A stretch of DNA of 64,000 nt from Pontibacter sp. SGAir0037 (lineage in GTDB: Bacteria; Bacteroidota; Bacteroidia; Cytophagales; Hymenobacteraceae). Position numbers and translations under genes: made by a program. Location: the NCBI RefSeq assembly GCF_005491705.1, contig NZ_CP028092.1, positions 558,001-622,000 of the forward strand, given 5' to 3'. Under the pieces are notes generated by a model that was not told the DNA's origin, made no database searches, and was given only the letters and a program-made list of their open reading frames with translations. Within the stretch, counting starts at the first letter, position 1. Each line of letters opens with the position of its first letter. Shown piece by piece: positions 1-8,944 of the stretch.

Positions 1-1439
1 ACACCGTAACTACTCCAAAGGAACCCTCTAAAACTGAGAGAAAGTCTAAAACCAATAGTGCCGTTAAATCCTCAAAATCCACCAGTTCAAAATCCACTAA
101 AAAGAAAGCAGGCGAAACTGCAGTTAAAAAAATTTATGTGCTCGATACCTCTGTTATTCTTTACGACCACAGTGCTGTGTCTAATTTTCAGGATAACGAT
201 GTAGCCATACCTATTACGGTACTCGAAGAACTGGATAACTTTAAAAAAGGCAACGATATTAAGAACTTCGAAGCGAGAGAGTTCATCCGTTTTATAGATA
301 AGCTGTCGTCGGAGCACCGGCTGCAGGACTGGTTGCCGCTAAATGGCAAAAATAAAGGGCATTTTAAGGTGCTCATGAAAGAAGAGGCGGGCCTGTTTAA
401 CGCTACGCAGATCTTTGGCGATAAAAACGATCACCGCATCCTGAATGCAGCTCTGCATCTGCAAATGAAAGAGCCAGAGGCAAAGGTGGTACTCGTAACA
501 AAAGATATAAATCTCCGTCTGAAGGCAAGAGCCCTGAATCTGCCGGCAGAAGATTATGAGACTGGTAAGATATCGGATGTGTCGGATCTGTATACCGGAA
601 ACGATACCTTAGAAGATGTTTCATCCAGTGTGGTGAACCAACTCTATGAAAAGGGCCAGTGCGATAGTTCGGATGTGCTGGAAACGCCGCCTGCCGACAA
701 TCATTTTTTTATACTGAAAAGCTTTAAAAACTCTGTACTGGCTTACTACAACCAGGCCGAGAACCAACTGGAACGGGTAGATAAGCTAACGGCTTTTGGC
801 ATTAAACCACGTAACGCCGAGCAGGCATTTGCCCTGCATGCACTTCTTAACCCGAAAATAAAACTGGTATCTATACAAGGCGTGGCCGGTACGGGTAAAA
901 CACTGCTGGCACTGGCCAGTGCCATAGAGCAGCGACGGGAATATAAGCAGATTTACCTGGCGCGCCCCGTGGTGCCGCTCAGCAACAAAGACATTGGTTA
1001 CCTGCCCGGCGATATCAAATCGAAGCTGAACCCTTACATGGAGCCGCTCTGGGATAACCTGAAGTATATACAGAACCAGTTTGCCGAAACCAGCAAAGAA
1101 TACCAGAAAATACGCGACATGGTGGATATGGAGAAGCTGATGATTACGCCTTTGGCTTACATTCGGGGCAGAAGCTTATCCAACATCATTTTTATAGTGG
1201 ATGAGGCACAAAACCTGACTCCGCACGAGGTGAAAACAATTATTTCGAGGGCTGGCGAAAATACAAAGATTGTGTTTACTGGCGACATCTACCAGATCGA
1301 TACACCGTACCTCGATTCCCAGAGCAATGGCTTGTCATACCTGATAGACCGGGCAAAAAATCACCCGCTTTACGCACATATTACCCTTCAGAAAGGAGAA
1401 CGCTCTGAGCTAGCCAACCTGGCAAACGAGTTATTATAA
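1..1439 (+). CDS. phoH: PIN-domain PhoH-family ATPase, 5' end outside window
   Basis: Cytoplasmic NTPase with an N-terminal PIN nuclease fold (IYVLDTSVILYD, with acidic residues typical of PIN) and a C-terminal PhoH ATPase. The Walker A is GVAGTGKT and the Walker B region is IIFIVDEAQN. This architecture is that of PhoH2/YlaK proteins, linked to RNA unwinding and cleavage. The frame stays open from base 3 with no stop, reading a Lys/Ser/Thr-rich stretch before the PIN domain. The GTG at 138 falls inside the PIN beta-strand and cannot be the true start, so the gene begins upstream of the window. Whether the basic, low-complexity N-terminus is translated cannot be decided here. The gene ends at a strong hairpin shared with the convergent next gene. 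Family call is secure; cellular role is not. Confidence 0.9.
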   Translation, partial: TVTTPKEPSKTERKSKTNSAVKSSKSTSSKSTKKKAGETAVKKIYVLDTSVILYDHSAVSNFQDNDVAIPITVLEELDNFKKGNDIKNFEAREFIRFIDKLSSEHRLQDWLPLNGKNKGHFKVLMKEEAGLFNATQIFGDKNDHRILNAALHLQMKEPEAKVVLVTKDINLRLKARALNLPAEDYETGKISDVSDLYTGNDTLEDVSSSVVNQLYEKGQCDSSDVLETPPADNHFFILKSFKNSVLAYYNQAENQLERVDKLTAFGIKPRNAEQAFALHALLNPKIKLVSIQGVAGTGKTLLALASAIEQRREYKQIYLARPVVPLSNKDIGYLPGDIKSKLNPYMEPLWDNLKYIQNQFAETSKEYQKIRDMVDMEKLMITPLAYIRGRSLSNIIFIVDEAQNLTPHEVKTIISRAGENTKIVFTGDIYQIDTPYLDSQSNGLSYLIDRAKNHPLYAHITLQKGERSELANLANELL

Positions 1440-1464
1440 AAACACAAGTTAAGGAACTCGCACA

Positions 1465-1510
1465 GGCTATAGTTGCCCTTTCTGTGAAAGGAAGGGCAAC
1501 TATAGCCTTT
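1465..1510. terminator. Bidirectional intrinsic terminator
   Basis: A perfect 16-bp stem (1465-1480 with 1492-1507) and an 11-base loop are followed by a short T run on the + strand and preceded by A-rich sequence. It lies between convergent genes and probably stops both transcripts. Confidence 0.85.
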
Positions 1511-2067
1511 TATCTGGAAGCTCTTTTAGTGCTGTTCTTAACAACCAGCGCTTTAAGCCCGTTTAAACCTGCTGCCATTTCTTCTTCGATCCTCTTTTTT
1601 CTCCAGGCGCCTTGCACTAAAGCAAGCGGGTTATTAGCCAGCGGAGTAGTCTGAAGCCAGACAACCTGTGTACTGTCTCCTGCTTTTTCGAGCTGAAAAG
1701 CACCTGAAGTCTTGTAGGGAGTACCTTCTATGGTTTGCTCGTAGCGAAGAGATACGGGGCTGTTGCTTTCTACAAAAAGAATAAAGCTGTTGCCGAATTT
1801 ATCACCGCTCCAGCGGTGCGTGGCTCCTGCTCCGGACCAGGGGCCGCCATACATGTGGATCAGCGAAGGATCGTTGGCTTTGTTCCAGGGAGTCCATAGT
1901 TCCCATTGAGTAGGATTATGTATATAGCGGTATACCTGCTCGGGCGTAGCCTCGATAAAAATTGCCTGCCTTACCTCGGTTTGCCTGGGTAAAAAATAAT
2001 AGGCGTAAGCACTGAGCGCTGCAGCAAGCAAAAGCAGCAACAAAAACAATTTGAGCAGCAGCTTCAT
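1510..2067 (-). CDS. SRPBCC-family (polyketide cyclase/START-like) membrane-anchored protein
   Basis: 185 residues. An N-terminal hydrophobic segment (about residues 3-24, Leu-rich) acts as an uncleaved anchor or signal. The rest resembles the SRPBCC ligand-binding fold: EATPEQVYRYIHNPTQW near residues 39-55 is the usual first helix-grip signature, followed by a WTPW turn and a late QVVW strand. Such proteins bind hydrophobic ligands, and no enzyme activity can be assigned. It is a single gene, divergent from the YkvA gene and convergent with phoH. The ATG at 2067 immediately precedes the hydrophobic segment and is a natural start. Confidence 0.75.
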   Translation of the reverse strand: MKLLLKLFLLLLLLAAALSAYAYYFLPRQTEVRQAIFIEATPEQVYRYIHNPTQWELWTPWNKANDPSLIHMYGGPWSGAGATHRWSGDKFGNSFILFVESNSPVSLRYEQTIEGTPYKTSGAFQLEKAGDSTQVVWLQTTPLANNPLALVQGAWRKKRIEEEMAAGLNGLKALVVKNSTKRASR

Positions 2068-2278
2068 ATCGTACTTCTGAAAAAATAAGGTTGTAGATTA
2101 TCCGGACGCTTATAGAAGAAATTACGGCAAGTTATATGTTTGTTTCGGAACTTGTCAAGATGTGCTGCATTTATATTTTTTGCTATTTTTGAGTTAGTTA
2201 CAGAAGCTGGTTGCTTTATATCTTATATCGAACTATTGTTTCTGCACGTATACAACTGGACTTATAAAACGAAGATAT

Positions 2279-2728
2279 ATGCTACAGGAATTAATAAATA
2301 AAGGACTTAGATACTCTCAGAATGCTGCCTTTAAAAAGTATGTAGGCAGGGCAGGAGGCGTAATTGCCAAACCACTGAAACTGGCCATGTTGCTTTCTAC
2401 TGCTTATAATAAAATGGTGGATATCGATAGCACCAAAACCGGTTTTCAGCAGGTAAAAGATATTATGCAGACTTTTATACGACTGGTGAAAGCCTATGCC
2501 AATGGCTCTTACCGGAACGTATCCAACAAATCGCTGCTGATTGGCGTGGCCGTTCTGCTATACCTGGTTACACCGCTGGACATAATCCCGGACTTTATTC
2601 CGGTGGTAGGTCTGATTGATGATATCAGTATAATGGCTTGGTTTATAGATGCTTTTCAGAAGGAAATTTCTGCTTTCCAGGAGTGGGAGCTGAACCAGGC
2701 TATAGAGCCAACAATGGGTACTCTATAA
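2279..2728 (+). CDS. YkvA-family (DUF1232) small membrane protein
   Basis: 149 residues. The C-terminal half carries the DUF1232 signature: a hydrophobic helix followed by YLVTPLDIIPDFIPVVGLID, with the family's conserved TPxDxIPDxIPxxGxxDD pattern. A first helix-rich part (residues 1-80) is basic and has no recognised domain. Family members are small membrane-associated proteins of unknown function. The gene stands alone and is closed by a clear terminator 24 bases after the stop. Confidence 0.85.
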   Translation: MLQELINKGLRYSQNAAFKKYVGRAGGVIAKPLKLAMLLSTAYNKMVDIDSTKTGFQQVKDIMQTFIRLVKAYANGSYRNVSNKSLLIGVAVLLYLVTPLDIIPDFIPVVGLIDDISIMAWFIDAFQKEISAFQEWELNQAIEPTMGTL

Positions 2729-2750
2729 AAAGAACTGCATCTGCAGGTTG

Positions 2751-2786
2751 AAGAGGCTGCCTTAAAAGGGCAGCCTCTTTTATTTG
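2751..2786 (+). terminator. Intrinsic terminator after the YkvA gene
   Basis: An 11-bp stem (2751-2761 with 2769-2779) with loop TTAAAAG is followed by TTTATTT. Confidence 0.85.
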
Positions 2787-2974
2787 GGGCCCCTTATGAG
2801 CATATAGTAGTCAGGCAACTGATATAATTCAGCAAAAGGCCTGGTTTTTGCCTGACGAGGGAATAATATGTAATTTTAAAGCATCTTAAAGTAAGGCGGC
2901 ACTACAGAAGGCGTTATGTTTGATAACAAGCTCTGGGTACGATGCCTTGCATCTTATGTCTTTTTTTATCAAAC

Positions 2975-5257
2975 ATGATTAGTAAACGTATTATTGCCTT
3001 TGTTTTTGCAGCCTGCCTATGCCTGGGCTTTGCCTCGGCGCGCCCTGATGAGGGCATGTGGCTGCCAATGCTTTTAAAGCAGCTGAATGAATCTGACATG
3101 CAGAAAAAGGGGATGAAGCTCACTGCAGAAGATATTTACAGCATTAACCAGTCCAGCCTGAAAGATGCCATTGTTTCGTTTGGTGGCTTTTGCACCGGCG
3201 AAATGATTTCACCGGAAGGACTTCTGCTGACCAACCACCACTGCGGCTATGGACAGGTGCAGGCGCATAGCACTGTCGAAAACGACTACCTGACCAACGG
3301 TTTCTGGGCGATGAACAGAGAGCAGGAGCTGGCAAACCCTGGTCTTACCGCAACTTTTATAGTACGTATGGAAGACGTGACGCAGCAGATACTGCAAGGC
3401 ATACCAGCCAATGCCCAGGAAGCTGAGCGTGAAGCCATGATTAAGCGTAACATTACCAAAGTTAGCCGAGAGGCCACAGCCGGAACCCATTACCAGGCAG
3501 TAATTAAGCCCTTTTTCTATGGCAACGAATACTATATGTATATAACAGAAACGTTCAGAGATGTACGTTTAGTAGGTGCCCCGCCTTCCTCTATAGGTAA
3601 GTTTGGGGGCGATACCGATAACTGGATGTGGCCGCGCCATACTGGCGACTTTTCTCTTTTCAGGGTGTATGCCGGACCGGATAACAAGCCAGCCGATTAC
3701 TCACCTGATAACCAGCCTTACAAACCAAAGCACCATCTGCCAATCTCTATGCGCGGTGTGAACGAAGGTGATTTTACTTTGGTGTTTGGTTTTCCGGGCC
3801 GTACCAACGAATACCTTACTTCCCATGCTGTGAAAGAGATTTATGAAGTTTCGAATCCGGCCAAGATTAAAATCAGAGAAACAAAACTCAACATACTGGA
3901 TAAAGAAATGAAAGCTGCTGATGCGGTACGTATTCAGTATGCAGCCAAGTATGCCAGTATTGCCAACTACTGGAAAAAATGGATTGGCGAGAACCGCGGC
4001 ATCCGTAAAGCCGATGCCATTGCAAAAAAGCAGGAACTGGAAAAACAATTTGTACAATGGGCGAATGCCGATGCCAGTCACCAGCAAACCTATGGCAGCT
4101 TAATGAGCCAGTTTGAGGAGAGCTATAAATCGCTTGATGGCATTACTATTTCCAGAGATTATATACTGGAAGCTGCCCAGGGAGTAGAGCTGGTAAAGTA
4201 TGCAACTGGCTTTAGCCAGCTGCAGGACATGCTGGATGCGAAAGCAGCTCAGGCAGAGGTGAATGCACAGGTACAGCGTTTGGAGAGAGGTGTAGCTGGT
4301 TTTTACAAGAATTATTATGCTCCTGCAGACAAAAAAGTGTTTGTAGCCCTGATGAGCATGTACTACAATGCCATTGATCCGAAAATGCATCCGGAGGCTT
4401 TTAAAATGGTGCAGCAACAGTACAAAGGCGACTTTGAAAAGTATGCAGATCATATCTATAGCAAGTCGTTGTTTACTTCGGAGGCTGGTGTTAGAAAAGC
4501 TTTAGAAGATATAAAGGCTGGCAAAGGGCAAAACGTGCTGAAAAATGATGCTGGTTTCCAGTTGGCTAAAAGTATAGATTCCTACTACAGAGCGAGTATC
4601 CTGCCTACTTACACTCAGGTGGAGGACAAACTGAACCTGCTGTACAGAACCTATGTAGCAGGACTGCGTGAGATGCAACAGGACAGAAAGTTTTATCCTG
4701 ACGCCAATTCTACCCTGCGTGTAGCGTATGGCATTGTAGAGCCTTACGAACCTTTGGACGGGGTGAAATATAAATATTTCACCACACTGGAAGGTATCAT
4801 GGAAAAAGTAGCCATGGGAGGCGTGGAAGACTATGTGATTCCTGATAAGCTGAAACAACTATATGAGCAGAAGGATTATGGGCAGTATGGTGTGAATGGC
4901 GAGATGCCGGTGGCGTTTATTGCCTCTAACCATACTACAGGCGGTAACTCCGGTAGCCCGGTTATTAACGCTAATGGGCAGCTGCTGGGAGCGAACTTCG
5001 ACAGAAACTGGGAAGGCACCATGAGCGATATTGTATACAACCCGAACCAGGTGCGCAATATTGCCGTGGATATACGTTACGTGTTGTTTATCATTGATAA
5101 ATTTGCCGGAGCAGGTCATCTGGTAAACGAAATGACTCTGGTAACAGACGATACATCTGGTTTGCCGCAGGTAGATGCCCGAAGGGCAAACTCCATTGAA
5201 GCGGTGCCGGCAAAAAGCAAAAAGAAAAAATCCAGAAAAGCAGAAGCTGTTAACTAG
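2975..5257 (+). CDS. S46-family dipeptidyl-peptidase (DPP7/DPP11 type)
   Basis: 760-residue exported serine peptidase that releases dipeptides in the periplasm. The start is placed at ATG 2975: it gives a standard signal peptide (MISKRIIAFVFAACLCLGFASA, split as basic start, hydrophobic core and AxA-like end), whereas the ATG at 2942 would add 11 untypical residues. Family signatures seen: TNHHCGYG around residues 86-93 (catalytic His), GGDTDNWMWPRHTGDF (catalytic Asp region), and GGNSGSPV with Ser659 as nucleophile. Arg677 in NFDRNWEG lies where S46 enzymes carry Arg in Asp/Glu-specific DPP11 and Gly in DPP7, so DPP11-like specificity is inferred. A Lys-rich tail ends the protein. A single-gene unit with its own terminator. 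Confidence 0.92.
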   Translation: MISKRIIAFVFAACLCLGFASARPDEGMWLPMLLKQLNESDMQKKGMKLTAEDIYSINQSSLKDAIVSFGGFCTGEMISPEGLLLTNHHCGYGQVQAHSTVENDYLTNGFWAMNREQELANPGLTATFIVRMEDVTQQILQGIPANAQEAEREAMIKRNITKVSREATAGTHYQAVIKPFFYGNEYYMYITETFRDVRLVGAPPSSIGKFGGDTDNWMWPRHTGDFSLFRVYAGPDNKPADYSPDNQPYKPKHHLPISMRGVNEGDFTLVFGFPGRTNEYLTSHAVKEIYEVSNPAKIKIRETKLNILDKEMKAADAVRIQYAAKYASIANYWKKWIGENRGIRKADAIAKKQELEKQFVQWANADASHQQTYGSLMSQFEESYKSLDGITISRDYILEAAQGVELVKYATGFSQLQDMLDAKAAQAEVNAQVQRLERGVAGFYKNYYAPADKKVFVALMSMYYNAIDPKMHPEAFKMVQQQYKGDFEKYADHIYSKSLFTSEAGVRKALEDIKAGKGQNVLKNDAGFQLAKSIDSYYRASILPTYTQVEDKLNLLYRTYVAGLREMQQDRKFYPDANSTLRVAYGIVEPYEPLDGVKYKYFTTLEGIMEKVAMGGVEDYVIPDKLKQLYEQKDYGQYGVNGEMPVAFIASNHTTGGNSGSPVINANGQLLGANFDRNWEGTMSDIVYNPNQVRNIAVDIRYVLFIIDKFAGAGHLVNEMTLVTDDTSGLPQVDARRANSIEAVPAKSKKKKSRKAEAVN

Positions 5258-5281
5258 GTAGTATCAGCTCCTGTTTTAACC

Positions 5282-5316
5282 AGCCCTGCATGAGAAATTA
5301 TGCAGGGCTTTTTTAT
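5282..5316 (+). terminator. Intrinsic terminator after the S46 peptidase gene
   Basis: A perfect 10-bp GC-rich stem (5282-5291 with 5300-5309) is followed by TTTTTATTTAT. Confidence 0.9.
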
Positions 5317-5426
5317 TTATGGCTAAGTTTACTTAACCATTTAGTACATTGGGAGTAGTAAGATAAAGAAGCATTTAGTAGAAGGCTTTGTAAAGCTTAA
5401 AGCTTGATAAATCCAGTAAAGAGAAT

Positions 5427-6056
5427 ATGATAAATGAAAAGGAGCAACCCGAATTTTGGGAGAAAAGCTTTATCGAAAAACAAGAAATGTGGGGCTTCGA
5501 ACCTTCCGACTCTGCTAAGCTGACAAAGGATTTTTTTGTAGATAAGGGCGTTAAAAATATTCTCATTCCTGGTTTTGGGTATGGTCGGAGCGCGCAAATT
5601 TTCAGAGATAATGGAATAAATGTAACCGGAATTGAGATATCTCAAACGGCCATTGAAATGGCAAGGAAGCACTACGGTACAGGCATGACTATTTTTCATG
5701 GTTCTGTTACGGATATGCCATTTGATAATGCTCAATACGATGGAATATTTTGCTATGCTTTAATTCATTTGTTGGATAGCACCGAAAGGCAGAAACTAAT
5801 TCGTGACTGCTATAATCAACTGAAAGAAGGTGGGTACATGGTTTTTACGGCGATTTCAAAAGAGGCGCACACCTATGGCAAGGGCAGGTTGGTGAGCAAA
5901 GATAGCTATGAAATATTCGAAGGTGTCCGGATGTATTTTTATGATGAAGAATCAATTCATGCAGAGTTTGATGAAGCCGGATTATTTGAAATTACAGCAA
6001 TTAACGAGAATTTCCCTTTCTTTTTAGTTAAATGCAGAAAAGGCGGTAACCCATAA
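5427..6056 (+). CDS. Class I SAM-dependent methyltransferase
   Basis: 209 residues. Motif I is seen as NILIPGFGYGRSA (residues about 45-58), followed by GIEISQTAIEMA (motif II acidic residue), MPFDNAQYDGIFCYALIHLL and LKEGGYMVFTAISKE (post-motif strands). The length and order match small methyltransferases of the TehB/Methyltransf_25 kind; the substrate is unknown. It sits alone between a terminator and a 476-base gap. The ATG at 5427 is the first in frame and fits the N-terminal helix of the family. Confidence 0.85.
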   Translation: MINEKEQPEFWEKSFIEKQEMWGFEPSDSAKLTKDFFVDKGVKNILIPGFGYGRSAQIFRDNGINVTGIEISQTAIEMARKHYGTGMTIFHGSVTDMPFDNAQYDGIFCYALIHLLDSTERQKLIRDCYNQLKEGGYMVFTAISKEAHTYGKGRLVSKDSYEIFEGVRMYFYDEESIHAEFDEAGLFEITAINENFPFFLVKCRKGGNP

Positions 6057-6532
6057 GAGAATTGGAGGAGGGCTGTTCTGGATAATCCTGGTAAGAATAC
6101 TTTGACTTCATCTGTTAATATAGACCTTTAAAAGTTCTGGAACTTTCCGAACATCCACAACCAATTATTAGCTGCAAGCATAAAAGCTGATACTGTACAT
6201 GATCTTGAGACCTTCTTCAGTTAATAATTTTTTAGGTTACAATGGTGAATAGGAGTAATCTTAGAGCAGTATTAAAATCTTTGCTACATGATTGAGTGGT
6301 TATGGGTGTGTTCAAAAAAGTATATAGCAGGTATTTAAAACAAAGCAATAAAAGAGTTGTGTAAACGATCAAAATAATTTAACCTTGATTACTATAAAAG
6401 ATTAATAAATTTGATTTCTAAGGATTTGATGAAAGTAAAGCGATTCTATGTTTTTATATTTTAGGTAAATAATTATTAATAATTTACTTTATCTTATACT
6501 TTTACTGTTTCTATAACACAACCTAACACTTG
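6057..6532 (+). other. 476-base intergenic leader of the GntR gene
   Basis: No coding potential was recognised. The sequence is AT-rich, especially in its last 200 bases. It holds a 23-base near-palindrome at 6465-6487 and lacks the eight-copy TTAGTGCGTTAA element found before the neighbouring units. No convincing promoter consensus could be assigned by eye. Confidence 0.5.
6465..6487. promoter_or_regulatory. AT-rich near-palindrome before the GntR gene
   Basis: GTAAAT and its complement ATTTAC bracket an AT core; all 11 base pairs match except one A/A mismatch. It lies 45 bases upstream of the GntR start codon, a position suitable for autoregulation, but AT richness makes chance plausible. 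Confidence 0.3.
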
Positions 6533-7291
6533 ATGAAGCCAAAGTTCATTTCTATTAGTGAATCAATTATCGAAAAGATAAAATCTGGAGAACTGCAGCC
6601 TGGAGACAAAATTCCTTCTGAGAATGAGCTAATCAAAAATTTTCAGGTAAGTAATACCACCGCCCGAAAGAGTTTGCTGGAGATAGAATCCAGGGGCTGG
6701 GCGCAACGGATTAAAGGAAAAGGTACTTTTGTGCTTAATCGTACCGAAGACCATCATATATTACGTACACTGGGTTCTATAGACTCAACCAGGAGAGGGT
6801 TTAATGAGAGTTTACGGGCAGAAGGTTTCCATCCTAAAAATATAGTATTAGAAAAGACAATCCTGCAGCACGGTGTGTCTTCAGAAATAAGTGGCAAACA
6901 TTACATAATGGAAGGGCCTGTTCTTAAGATTCATCAGCTCCGCTATGCAGATGATGTTATCATCAAAGATGAAGTCCGATATGTTTCTTTAAGGCTATGT
7001 CCTAAAATTAACATGATGCCTACTGATATCTCCTATTTCAAAGTGTATGAAGAAAAGTACCACTTTAAAATAACTGGTATTAAACAGACACTAAGCGCAG
7101 CTATATTAAAGCCAGGGGCAGCTGACAATAATTTTGAAACAACTGAACAGATTCCAGTTTTTTTATTGGATGGTGTTGTGCTGAGTCACCCGGAAGTGGT
7201 GTTGGAGATTGAGAAATCGTATTACCGGGGCGATAAGTATAAGTTTGCTGTAGTAGCTAATCCCGAGTATAACGATACTTCAGGTAAGTAG
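6533..7291 (+). CDS. GntR-family transcriptional regulator with UTRA effector domain
   Basis: 252 residues. The N-terminal GntR winged helix spans about residues 1-68 (IIEKIKSGELQPGDKIPSEN, then VSNTTARKSLLEIESRGW and IKGKGTFV). A HutC/UTRA-type ligand domain follows (about 75-245), including the usual LRYAD and YYRGDKY strands. UTRA proteins sense sugars, sugar phosphates or small metabolites and usually repress nearby catabolic genes. ATG 6533 is preferred over the TTG at 6530. It is the only regulator inside the locus and stands directly before the transporter and SusCD genes, so it is the obvious candidate to bind the repeated TTAGTGCGTTAA elements that begin 133 bases after its stop. That link is an inference. 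Confidence 0.92.
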   Translation: MKPKFISISESIIEKIKSGELQPGDKIPSENELIKNFQVSNTTARKSLLEIESRGWAQRIKGKGTFVLNRTEDHHILRTLGSIDSTRRGFNESLRAEGFHPKNIVLEKTILQHGVSSEISGKHYIMEGPVLKIHQLRYADDVIIKDEVRYVSLRLCPKINMMPTDISYFKVYEEKYHFKITGIKQTLSAAILKPGAADNNFETTEQIPVFLLDGVVLSHPEVVLEIEKSYYRGDKYKFAVVANPEYNDTSGK

Positions 7292-7423
7292 AGATTCATC
7301 TACATAGAAGCTATGTAAGTTGGAAAAGAGGCTTTCCATTAGTTAGCTTCATTCTCCAATCTTGGCTACTATTTTCTCTTTCAGAAATAACGGAATTGCA
7401 AAGATCTAATGAGTTTAAATTAT

Positions 7424-7437
7424 CTTAGTGCGTTAAG
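7424..7437 (+). promoter_or_regulatory. PUL repeat element, copy 1
   Basis: CTTAGTGCGTTAAG, exact. It lies 211 bases upstream of the MFS transporter start. The 12-base core TTAGTGCGTTAA is invariant in all eight copies of the window; the outer C/G pair makes an imperfect palindrome. Confidence 0.85.
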
Positions 7438-7615
7438 TAGCTGTGTTGTAGTGGAAATTTAAATATTGGACTTAGTCAATCATGAACTGTGAAATTATCC
7501 AATATTCTACTTTAAAATAGAATATTTCCATTCTGTTTTCTTCCTTAATGTCTTGTGTGATAAATAAATTGTAAATTTTTTTCATAAATCGTTTGCTTTT
7601 ATTGATTAACATGTC

Positions 7616-7647
7616 TAATATTGAGTACTCACTTAGTGCGTTAAGAA
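7616..7647 (+). promoter_or_regulatory. Composite 32-base element with PUL repeat copy 2
   Basis: The block contains the perfect palindrome TGAGTACTCA (7622-7631) directly abutting CTTAGTGCGTTAAG (7632-7645). All 32 bases recur at 26330-26361 before the second SusC unit. The element ends immediately before the MFS start codon at 7649 (the core motif ends three bases upstream), so it must lie in the leader or block initiation. Confidence 0.85.
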
Positions 7648-7648
7648 T

Positions 7649-8902
7649 ATGTCTGCAAAAATACGTTGGTTCATCCTGATACTTGTTTTTATAGCTACTG
7701 GTCTGAATTTTCTGGACAGGCAGGTTTTGTCTATGACCATTATAAAAATTCAGGATGAATTTAACATTGATGATGTGCAGTACGGCATGGTGAACACAAG
7801 CTTTTTGATCAGTTATGCTTTGATGTTTACTATAGGGGGAAGATTGATTGATAAAATAGGAGGTAAGGCTGGTTTGGCTTTATCTGTTGGTGTCTGGTCG
7901 ATAGCAAACAGCTTGCACGGTATCATGACTAGCTTTCATCAACTGGTTGCCTTCAGATTTTTACTGGGTGTAGGAGAAGGTGGGTGTTTTCCTGGAGCGG
8001 CTAAAACAGTATATGAGTGGTTTGGTAAGAAGGAGCGTGCGTTGGCAAATGGTATAGCTATAGGAGGCTCTGCTGTTGGTGCTGTACTTGCGCCGCCTGT
8101 TACCATTTGGATTTCCAATAGCTTAGGCTGGCGCTGGAGTTTTGCACTGCCAGGTCTTATTGGCTTGGTGTGGGTTGCGGTTTGGATGCTGCTGCCGTGG
8201 CGTAAAAAGAAGAACAAACCAGGAAAAGAAGTAAGTGTAGCGGTAGCTGAAGATGTGCCTTCCATACCTTTTATAAAGCTTTTAAAAAATAAGGACGCCT
8301 TTATTTTTGTGTTAATCCGTTTTTTACTGGATCCTGTTTTCTATTTCCTGATGTTTTGGGTGCCTAAGTACCTGAACGAAGAAAGAGGCGTGTCTTTTGA
8401 AAGGATAGGTGAGCTGTTCTGGATTCCTTTTCTGGCGCTTGGCCTGTCAAATATCGCTGGTGGCTGGTTCTCCGACAAACTTATATCCAAGAATATGTCT
8501 GTAAACAAAGCACGCAAAATGGCTATGGGTATGGCAGCTGCCATAACAATGGTTGCACCCTTTATCGCCTGGGTTTCTTCTGTTGAAGTGGCTATTTTTT
8601 TAATGGCTGTTATGATGCTGGCTCATGGTATCTGGATTACCAATTATATTACAGCTATCTCGGATGTTTTTGGTAAATACGCTACTTCTACCGTGGTAGG
8701 TTTATCTGGTACAGCTGGCGCAGTATCTGGTTTAATCATTAATCCTTTTATGGGTATGATTATTCAAAACCATTCTTATGCCCCGCTTTGGGTAGTTTCG
8801 GGCATTATGTATCCTCTGGCATTTGTGTTGCTCATCGTTTTTATTCCGAAGCTAAAGCCAATGGAATTACCAATCCCTTCAAAAGTGAAAAGCTACAGTT
8901 GA
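7649..8902 (+). CDS. MFS transporter, ACS/hexuronate (ExuT)-like
   Basis: 417 residues with about 12 predicted membrane helices. The first helix ends in NFLDRQVLS, a characteristic start of the anion:cation symporter branch, and GVGEGGCFPGAAKTVYEWF is the helix-4/5 signature of that branch (compare ExuT/GudP). A basic loop (RKKKNKPGK) sits at mid-protein between the two six-helix halves. Homologues import hexuronates, glucarate or similar organic acids with protons or sodium. It is preceded by two copies of the PUL repeat, so it is likely co-regulated with the SusCD genes and would carry the released monosaccharide or sugar acid across the inner membrane. The exact substrate is not determinable. 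Confidence 0.88.
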   Translation: MSAKIRWFILILVFIATGLNFLDRQVLSMTIIKIQDEFNIDDVQYGMVNTSFLISYALMFTIGGRLIDKIGGKAGLALSVGVWSIANSLHGIMTSFHQLVAFRFLLGVGEGGCFPGAAKTVYEWFGKKERALANGIAIGGSAVGAVLAPPVTIWISNSLGWRWSFALPGLIGLVWVAVWMLLPWRKKKNKPGKEVSVAVAEDVPSIPFIKLLKNKDAFIFVLIRFLLDPVFYFLMFWVPKYLNEERGVSFERIGELFWIPFLALGLSNIAGGWFSDKLISKNMSVNKARKMAMGMAAAITMVAPFIAWVSSVEVAIFLMAVMMLAHGIWITNYITAISDVFGKYATSTVVGLSGTAGAVSGLIINPFMGMIIQNHSYAPLWVVSGIMYPLAFVLLIVFIPKLKPMELPIPSKVKSYS

Positions 8903-8930
8903 GGGTGTTGCACATTTTTTTATATAAATA

Positions 8931-8944
8931 GTTAGTGCGTTAAG
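8931..8944 (+). promoter_or_regulatory. PUL repeat element, copy 3
   Basis: GTTAGTGCGTTAAG: the core is invariant, with first base G instead of C. It lies 177 bases before the first susC start, inside the 219-base MFS-susC gap. Confidence 0.85.

Noticed and set aside
138..140. GTG at 138 as start of the PhoH gene
   Set aside because: It lies inside the PIN-domain strand (IYVLDTS), and the frame is open upstream to the window edge.
2942..2974. Upstream ATG for the S46 peptidase
   Set aside because: It would place 11 untypical residues before a complete signal peptide; ATG 2975 fits better.
7540..7650. Possible Bacteroidota -33/-7 promoter boxes before the MFS gene
   Set aside because: AT-rich sequence gives several loose TTTG and TAnnTTTG-like matches; none could be preferred without start-site data.
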